Made by a program: the position numbers and the translations under genes. From Amphiura filiformis (Eukaryota; Echinodermata; Ophiuroidea; Amphilepidida; Amphiuridae), in the NCBI RefSeq assembly GCF_039555335.1, contig NC_092647.1, positions 12,779,094 through 12,843,093 of the forward strand: a stretch of DNA of 64,000 bases. The letters run 5' to 3'. Positions 57,142 through 64,000 of this stretch are shown here, in pieces (positions within the stretch are counted from its first letter, which is position 1; every line of letters begins with the position of its first letter). The notes beneath the pieces are model-generated. The model had not been told where the DNA came from and did no database searches. It saw nothing but the letters and a program-made list of their open reading frames with translations.

Positions 57142-57992
57142 CCTTGTGAACTGCAAGAAGACTAGGCTAACGATGCAGTGGGGTCGTGTGTAGTTTGGCA
57201 ATGATGAATGTAAGCTGCACAGCCCGAGATCCCACTTTTCAGGTTTTAGCCTGAATTCAGGTTTTATGCGAGTCCAAATTCCAGCGTTTTTATTTATTTT
57301 CAGTAGTTTCAGGTTTTTTGAGTGAAACTGAGTGGCATCTCTAGACAAGGGGAAAGTGTGAACCCTGTAATGCATATTTTGATGCATATTTCTTGACTGT
57401 TGATGGCATAATGATAAAGCATCTTGGACCCAAGGAATTCCTTGCTTGATTTTTGGTTTCAGTGTGGATGTGCAGCTGAAAACTAAACCTGAAAATGCCT
57501 TATACTAATGGTGTGGACTTGATATTATTTATGTTCAACATGAGGTTAATTTACAAATTTAAACTATTATTAACCAATTTTGACATTGCTTCAAAAAAAA
57601 TGTGCACTTCCAGATTTTTTGGAGAAACTTTGATTTAAAATATATATCATCCCATCTCTACATCAATTTTCTGAAATTTGTGACACATCATTCCAGTACA
57701 CATCCTGAAACTGCCTCCTTACTTAAATCCCTATATAGTCCATAAGTTTGATGGTCCCAAGGGAATGTGGCTATAGCATAGCTTTGCCAATTATGAAGAC
57801 CTTTGCTGTCACTGGTGCATTGTGTTTAGGGTTATAACTAAAGTAAAGTTAAGTTTAGTTGAGGTCTCAAGACATTGTTGGATTCCATGAATAATTAATT
57901 AATTATGAATTCATCATGAACTTTGAAGAAACAATTTCTTTGGACCTTGGAAATTTCAGAGAAATAATTTTTCAACCAAGAACCACTGTGAT

Positions 57993-58370
57993 GAGGGCAG
58001 GATTTACCATTATTGGGCCAGATGGGCCGGGCACAGGGCCCCCAAAATTTTGGGGCCCCAAAACTTGCCCTGCGCATCCTTTCATATATAGCAATTTTTG
58101 TGTTCACTTTTGGTTAAAATAGTCAGAAATTGATTTGTTTTGCTCGCTTGGCACGCATATTAATTGTAAAATCTGAACAATATATGCTCGTCTTCATCTA
58201 AATTAAATTTAATGTATCCGCCGCCACTGTCGATAGTATACGTAAACCAAAACTTGGCCACTTGACATGCTTGAGTGCACAATCTGAACATTTGCCTTCC
58301 TCACGGTGACTGTGGGGGCCTCCAAATTTGGGCCTGGCCCAGAGCCCCCAAAAAGCTAAATCCGGCCCTG
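57993..58370. mobile_element. hAT-like MITE, GAGGGCAGGATTTA / TAAATCCGGCCCTG ends
   Basis: ACTGTGAT lies at 57985-57992 and 58371-58378. The ends are imperfect inverted repeats (GGCAGGATTTA against TAAATCCGGCC). The body is rich in GGGGCCCC. It is part of the block present only in segment B. Confidence 0.85.
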
Positions 58371-59890
58371 ACTGTGATCTTGTTTTGGATCATAATTGTT
58401 AGGTGTGGGCTAAAACACCCTAATCCACACTCTGGATATGATCTAGCACTAAAGTGGCAAGGTGGAACTCAACTTCTTATGTCGGTCAAAATATATTTAA
58501 AAAAGACAGCAAAAAACAGCAAATGGTAACCAGTGGATCAACATTTTAGAAATACCTATGATCTTAGATCAAGCAGAAGTAATTTTTCAATAGTTTGTTT
58601 CAAAATTAGGTTGTTTTGCCACATAAGGACAAAGGTGTTTACAAAGGGACAGTTTGAAGTTAAGCATTTTGTGTGCACTTTGCTGGGAGTGATGCGAGTA
58701 TTATATATAATGCATTCTACATTATCATTATTATTTATTGTTGCTATTTTTAATTTTCACACAAAAGTGTACATTCTGAGCATTGTATCGAATGTGATTG
58801 TGCGCATAATTCCCGAAAGCTCGGACCTTGGTGACCGGTTGCTTAGCAACAACATTGCGTAGCATGATTGCTTTAATTTATTTTGAGTTGCGCAATAAAG
58901 CAACAGTAGTAGGCATTATACATGTGCTGGTGACAAAAAAATACAAAATGAACTGTATACTGCAGCTGGTGTTTACCAATAGAGGTTATCCACTTTACTC
59001 ATGTGTGACAAAAGGTGCCGATTCCCGAAGTATTCCTCATTCAAACCAATTCACTGCACGACCTCGGAGTTACCTGAATTACTTTGGCGGGCTATATTTG
59101 AAACAGTCATGGTTGCACATGCAGGTACTTCTTTTGAAAGTCCTGAACAAGGTATAGCAGTCGTTGATAGGATATGCAGCTTATAGAACACGGATAACCT
59201 CTATTAGAGCTGCGTAATTGATGAAAAAAGCAATAAAAGTTCTCTTGAATTTTATTTTGAAGCACACTGTATACTTGTTAAGCAGTGACATCACCATGTA
59301 ACAGTGACATCACCATGTAACAAATAAATTGGAAATAAGAAACCGATGAACCTTGTGCATTCTATGGAGAACCTACTGTAGAAATAAATCCACTAACTTC
59401 TACATCATGTAAAACCTGCATCAGGAGTGACTTTTTATTATGTGATCTGTTTGCATTGCATGTAGGGGTGTGTGTACTACCAGTCCCTGAACCAGTCATA
59501 AAAACTACCGTATACACAAATGGAAGTTTTTCAACTGAGTGTTTATTTTTCATTTACAAAGCAACTACAGATATAATTATGACACTTTAAAAATTATGTT
59601 CCATTTCAATAAAAATTACAGCGTAAACTTTTTATTCAATGCACATTTGCAATTTCCTTTTTTTAAATTTGAAAGGTGAGCTAGCCATGATCAATGAGGT
59701 GTGGCCAAAGAGTATAGACTCTGCCATGTTTGCAAGTCGCTCATGAAGGGCAAATAGTGTACCTCAATAGTGTAATCACTATCTGCTTGACAAATTTTGA
59801 TTTATGTTATTTGCATCAGGCGTGTGAGCCGCTGGTGCTAAAATTGTGCCCTATTAGCACTGAGTGCGCAAACCTCTGTAATGCTCAAGC

Positions 59891-60221
59891 TTAAGGGGGT
59901 ACTACACCCATTGTATTTTTTTATGCGTTTTTTTTGCATTTTGTGAAGAAATGAGAAAACAAAATTGGACAAAGTGGTATGCAAAATGAAGGGGCAAATC
60001 TTCTCGATCTATTGGTGGCATCGGTATCAATGTAGCTACATGACTGATGTACCGCTTTTTGGCTTCTACCTTGAAAAGGATGTAAGCTACATTGATACCG
60101 ATGCCACCAATAGATCGAGAAGATTTGCCCTTCATTTTGCATACTATTTTGTCCAATTTTTTTTCTTTTTTTCAAAAATGCAAAAAATGCAAAAAAATGC
60201 AATGGGTGTAGTACCCCTTAA
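59891..60221. mobile_element. TTAA-flanked hairpin MITE, GGGGTACTACACCC family
   Basis: TTAA lies on both sides; the ends are GGGGGTACTACACCCATTG and AATGGGTGTAGTACCCC. The arms pair through ATTGGTGGCATCGGTATCAA with a loop at about 60055. Segment A lacks it at about 54713. Confidence 0.9.
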
Positions 60222-60652
60222 AGATGCTAATTATCATTCAAGTTCAGGCTTGTGCCAAATCAATCCTCCATGAGCGATAAAACCAACATAGCATATTTAC
60301 CATTATATTCTTAGTCAGTGGGAGTGGTCTATTACGTAGACACATAATCTGATTGGACAATCGCATGCTTTTGGATGTCATCTATCAGGCTGTAGACAAC
60401 CCCACGTCATCATGGGCATTGATAATGCATAACACGCTCAAAGAGGTGCACGTATGTATCGCGTTGTATGCGTAGACGCAGTGCGGAATACTCGCTAGCA
60501 GTATGCGCAACAAAAGATGTGAAGTTGTAAACAAGTTTCGTTCATTTTAAAAAAGGGGAGTTTTTATGTCGGTAACTTAATTTTTGCTTAAAAAAATAGT
60601 TTACAGTTATTAAAATAATATTTAACTGACTAAGAATGAGAATAACGATAGG

Positions 60653-60771
60653 AATTTTTATTTTGATTATCTCACCTATGATAGACGACAGGCAGGTCCA
60701 ATATTTTTATCGTAGTATTGGACCTGCCTGTCGTCTATCACACGGTAGAGGATAGTCAAAATAAAAATTTA
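60653..60771. repeat. 119-bp palindrome
   Basis: GACGACAGGCAGGTCCAATA pairs with TATTGGACCTGCCTGTCGTC. Outer bases AATTTTTATTTTGA and TCAAAATAAAAATT also pair. It occurs only in segment B. Confidence 0.85.
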
Positions 60772-61960
60772 TTCTCTAAATAGTGTTACACACAGAGCAA
60801 TTATGAGTCGGTATTCTTCAAATATAATCTCTTTGCTCACAATAAAATATCGACTTGGCCATATATAGTTAGCAAGTTCCCCGAAGAGGATTTTTGATAA
60901 TTTCTTTATTATTACCAACTTGGGTCAGATTGCATTGGATTATGTCACATAATTATGATCCTCTTTAAGGCCAAAGATCAGTTATCATTTAAATTAGGGA
61001 ACAATCCAAAACATGACATATTCTGTCAGCGTAATAATTTTCATAGAAGGTTGAGCTCCGTCCCCACTTGTAATGAAACCAAAGGTGAGACATAAATATC
61101 ATTATTAAAAAAGTGTATACTATGGGGGATTATATTAACATACAGTAACAACCAGTTATATAACCAATCTTCCTGGTGAATACTTCCAATTCATAGGACT
61201 TCACAGATGTTTAGGTTTGTTCCCTTTCATTAGCATAAAATTGGTAATGTTAAAAATCACCACTAAAATGATCAATTTTTTAAACAATTGTAAAATAAAA
61301 AAAAAACCACAATTTGACCCAAATTGCTCAACTATTTTTGGTGAAGTTAGTAAAAATCGGAAAATTATAAAAAACGAAAAGAATGGCTTCCTTCATGTAG
61401 ATCTTCGCATCTAGTTTTTGAAAATTATTAAAAACAACAATTTCCTGAAGATTTTTTATGCTGTCCAAACAAAATTTGGGTCAAAATCAAGACTGAGCCT
61501 ATTTATACATAAATCAGACATCGCGGTTGGATTCATCCATTCTAAATATATTACATGCTTCAGACAACCATTTATATACTTTTAACAATTTAGTAGCAAT
61601 CGGCCCTAAACTTTCCATAATTCCATGGCTCATATATACCAACCTCAAACACATCATGGATTTATATTGTGATTTATAGTACCCTATGCCAAACCCACAT
61701 GTACTTGCAGTTAAGAAGAGCTGCTCACTGGGTACATGTACCAAAATGCTGACTGAAGTTAAAAACATCAAAATTCCCCTACTTGCAAGCCTATAGACTA
61801 GTGGAGTGTATAATGGACATCTTACAACAAGGGGGTTTTGAAACATGTATAGCCTACCCATCACTAAAATTTGTTCACTTAAATGTTTTGCAAAGTCCTT
61901 TTTAAGTGCAAGTCTTCACATATTTTATATGTATGCACACGATGTCAAGCGTGTGCATTA

Positions 61961-62998
61961 CATGTATGGATAGTTAGCAGTACGCTTATTTATAAGGAAT
62001 TTGGCAAAACGTTTTAATAAACTGTCGCCAGCCAAGCATCACTTGCACTTGTGTATTCTTTCTCAAATCTGCGCTGCTTGCCGACACCAAGAAGGATCAC
62101 ATTGCATAATTAATAAAACACACAAACAAATTTTCCCCACTTTCTTTCATCTTCATACATGTAAGAATTTCAATTTTCAATGGCTTATGAAAATCATATT
62201 ACAGATTTCTCCAATACTTGTCAGCAAAAGAATGGACACACTTACCTTGGACAATGGTAACAAATTAGTTTGATCTTTTTGATCGACCATCAATGGTTGG
62301 TCGATCCTTACTATCTATGAAATCAATCAATTGACTATTGTTAATTGTGATAACATATGAATCGTTGCCCGTATTGATTTTAACAAATACATGAATAAAT
62401 TTAGCATGATTAATTAGGTGTTACTAATAACAAGCATCAAAGCAGCATTGACGATCCAAAGATTGAACAAATGTGTTTCTGGTGCCTTACAAATGATTGG
62501 CAAAGATCTTAAATATTTACAATATATACACTATAATAAAGCAGCAGTCATCTAATGTCTGCCTGGATGAGATAAAAACATGACAATATCTAAAACGCAG
62601 ATTATACACAATCATTGCACTCCGCATACTTTTCAAACCGCACTTCTGTTTGGTTGCTTTGATATAGGAGTATGAAAGGGTACTCTCAGCTAAATGATTG
62701 GCACCAACAAAGAAAGAACATTTTGCATAAAAATCCATAAGGGAGCAAGTACTGTAAAATGTCTCAAAATACCTTAGCAAGTCAAGTATTTAATTTTGCT
62801 ATGCCAAACAAAATAAAAAGTGATGATGTAAATGAATCATTTGTTACGCAATATCCATATTCAGTTTTTAAAAAAATATTCTTGCCGGTGTCCACGTTTT
62901 GATAACATGCTAAAATCCCATCAAATTGAACTAAAAACAACAAGAACCAAAAACGCTGATCTCAAAAAATTCCAATTCAGTTGAAATCATACAACCCC
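61961..62998. other. spacer between duplication and RS-protein gene
   Basis: AT-rich with short open frames of no recognisable content. GATCGACCATCAATGGTTGGTCGATC at 62281-62306 is a short perfect-looking hairpin. I see no gene. Confidence 0.5.
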
Positions 62999-62999
62999 T

Positions 63000-63145
63000 A
63001 TTATATAGTGGAAGATATGACCTCAATTGCCCACACATGGGTTATAGATTTCAAATAAGTCACCCATTCAGGTAACCCCATTTGAAATTCAAACTAACTC
63101 CCTGCGTGGAAGATTAAGGTCATGTCTTCCATAGAGGGTGACTAC
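63000..63145. mobile_element. small TIR element, TGGAAGATATGACCT type
   Basis: TGGAAGATATGACCTCA on the left pairs with TAAGGTCATGTCTTCCA on the right, and inner ATTTCAAAT/ATTTGAAAT words also pair. Confidence 0.6.
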
Positions 63146-63337
63146 TGGTATTGGGACAATGTATGCTTAACCTCACAAATTGCTCTGCGTAAAATTTGCA
63201 TGCTTCATTGCGTTCCCTTTGCATTCAAAGCCCATTATTTCAAATATAGTGCTTACATGTGACGCGCTTTAAGAAATCACAGTGCGTGATTTCCAATAAT
63301 GGGTGGCAAGAGTAATAGTACAACTTCTAATCTAAGG

Positions 63338-63668
63338 CAATGTGCACTTTTTAGTAGAAGCATGAGAGTTTCCACACATGAAGTTCAAGAAGCCCAAAAA
63401 TGAGGTGTTTGTATGACAAGTCCATAACGATAGGTCGTAGATAGCACAAACTATACATTATTTTAACCCTTGTGATTAGATGAGTAATTTCGTATGTCTC
63501 TCAACAAGATCGGAGCATTTTCAACTTTATATCCTGTATGATATTCTGTTATCTTTATTAGCGGTCACCAGTGGTCAAATCCAAAATGGCTCCAAGTCTT
63601 AAAATCAACATTGGATGTTGAATTTCATGTGTAGAAACTCTCATGCTTCTACTAAAAAGTGCACAATG
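63338..63668. mobile_element. TIR element near the RS-protein 3' end
   Basis: TGTGCACTTTTTAGTAGAAG and CTTCTACTAAAAAGTGCACA are perfect inverted ends that extend about 46 bp (CATGAGAGTTT against AAACTCTCATG). The body has no protein. Confidence 0.85.
63554..63559 (-). promoter_or_regulatory. candidate poly(A) signal of the RS-rich gene
   Basis: TTTATT on the plus strand reads AATAAA on the minus strand, 297 bp beyond the stop at 63856. It lies inside the TIR element at 63338-63668. Confidence 0.35.
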
Positions 63669-63689
63669 GTGCCCCTGTTTGGGAGCTTA

Positions 63690-63855
63690 GCAGCTCTACT
63701 AATAGAATGTATGATCTGCTACATTGACGGACGGATGAATAGCTGGATCATTCTACTTTGGGAACGGCTCACGTTATTATTGCTGCTTCTCAACTTCTAC
63801 TATACGATCTGCTACAGCAACATTTCAATCTATTCATACTCCGGAAAGGTCAAAG
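63690..63855 (-). repeat. decayed RS-repeat copies in the 3'UTR
   Basis: CTACTATACGATCTGCTACA and GTATGATCTGCTACATTGAC mirror CTACTGTACGACCTGCTACG of the coding part. CTACTTTGGGAACGGCTCA mirrors CTACTTCGGGAGCGGCTCA. The frame is broken by stops, so these look like old copies of the coding repeat left outside the gene's current end. Confidence 0.6.
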
Positions 63856-64000
63856 TTATCTGCTGGATCTCGATGAAGAGCTACTGTACGACCTGCTACG
63901 GCGACGGCGACGGATCGATCTACTTCTACTTCGGGAGCGGCTCAGCGACCGACTGGATCTTGATGATCTTGACCTGGATGAGCGCGATGATGAGCTTACT
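63856..64000 (-). CDS. arginine/serine-rich protein, C-terminal 48 aa (partial)
   Basis: Read on the minus strand from the window edge, the frame runs VSSSSRSSRSRSSRSSRSLS, then RSRSRSRSIRRRRRSRSYSS and ends SSSRSSR, with a TAA stop at 63856-63858. This is an RS domain, typical of SR-family splicing factors and related nuclear proteins, where phosphorylated RS dipeptides mediate protein contacts and nuclear-speckle targeting. The rest of the gene lies beyond 64000, so the family member cannot be named. Codon use (TCA, TCG, CGC, AGA mixed) looks like real coding, not simple repeat. The exon's acceptor is not in the window. Confidence 0.7.
   Translation of the reverse strand, partial: VSSSSRSSRSRSSRSSRSLSRSRSRSRSIRRRRRSRSYSSSSSRSSR

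Larger units (their letters stand above)
56173..61960. repeat. tandem duplication segment B
   Basis: Starts CAAATTTCAGTATGTG and ends AAGCGTGTGCATTA. It carries the second exon 9 and 3'UTR. Relative to A it has extra DNA at about 57308-58610 (including a hAT-like element) and at 59891-60221, plus a palindrome near 60.7 kb. Divergence of a few percent suggests a moderately old event. Confidence 0.9.

Overview
This is a gene-poor, repeat-rich window of nuclear DNA from an animal. It has spliced genes with GT-AG introns, long introns, non-LTR retrotransposon pieces, hAT/TTAA/Tc1/Harbinger-type non-autonomous DNA transposons and AT-rich spacers. The very frequent words TACATGTA, TAGGCCTA and ATAATTAT, and a HEPN plus death-effector-domain protein, suggest a marine invertebrate deuterostome, most likely an echinoderm. 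That placement is inference, and I cannot name a genus. I see no bacterial-type genes, rRNA, intact tRNA or CRISPR array.

Layout. (1) About 1-4000: intergenic, with a degenerate minisatellite, a direct repeat and a decayed mobile element. (2) 22286-4664, minus strand: an eight-exon gene whose splice sites and phases join into one 775-residue reading frame. It has an acidic Ser-rich N-terminus, a DZIP3-type HEPN-like domain, a death-effector-like domain split by a phase-1 intron, a small alpha/beta-like domain and a charged coiled-coil tail. I infer an innate-immune or cell-death adaptor of undescribed architecture. Its 8.4-kb intron holds an array of about 115-bp units packed with nuclear-receptor half-sites (TGACCT/TGACCC). 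(3) 22.3-31.9 kb: spacer with several clear hAT-like elements (8-bp target duplications), a 5'-truncated LINE with reverse transcriptase, a long hairpin and a GAT microsatellite. (4) 31990-52154, plus strand: a complete nine-exon RNF113A orthologue (CCCH zinc finger plus RING; spliceosome and ubiquitin ligase). Its 8.8-kb second intron contains two copies of a 145-bp repeat array, a 1860-bp TA-flanked element, a 67-bp minisatellite and a TTAA element with a LINE fragment nested inside it. (5) 51.8-62.0 kb: an imperfect tandem duplication that copied the last RNF113A exon and 3'UTR, leaving a second terminal exon at 56444-56529. (6) 63856-64000, minus strand: the C-terminus of an arginine/serine-rich protein that runs off the window, with decayed RS-type repeats beyond its stop.

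Two of the three genes (RNF113A and the RS protein) suggest pre-mRNA splicing, but nothing in the sequence shows they act together. The HEPN-DED gene looks unrelated to them.
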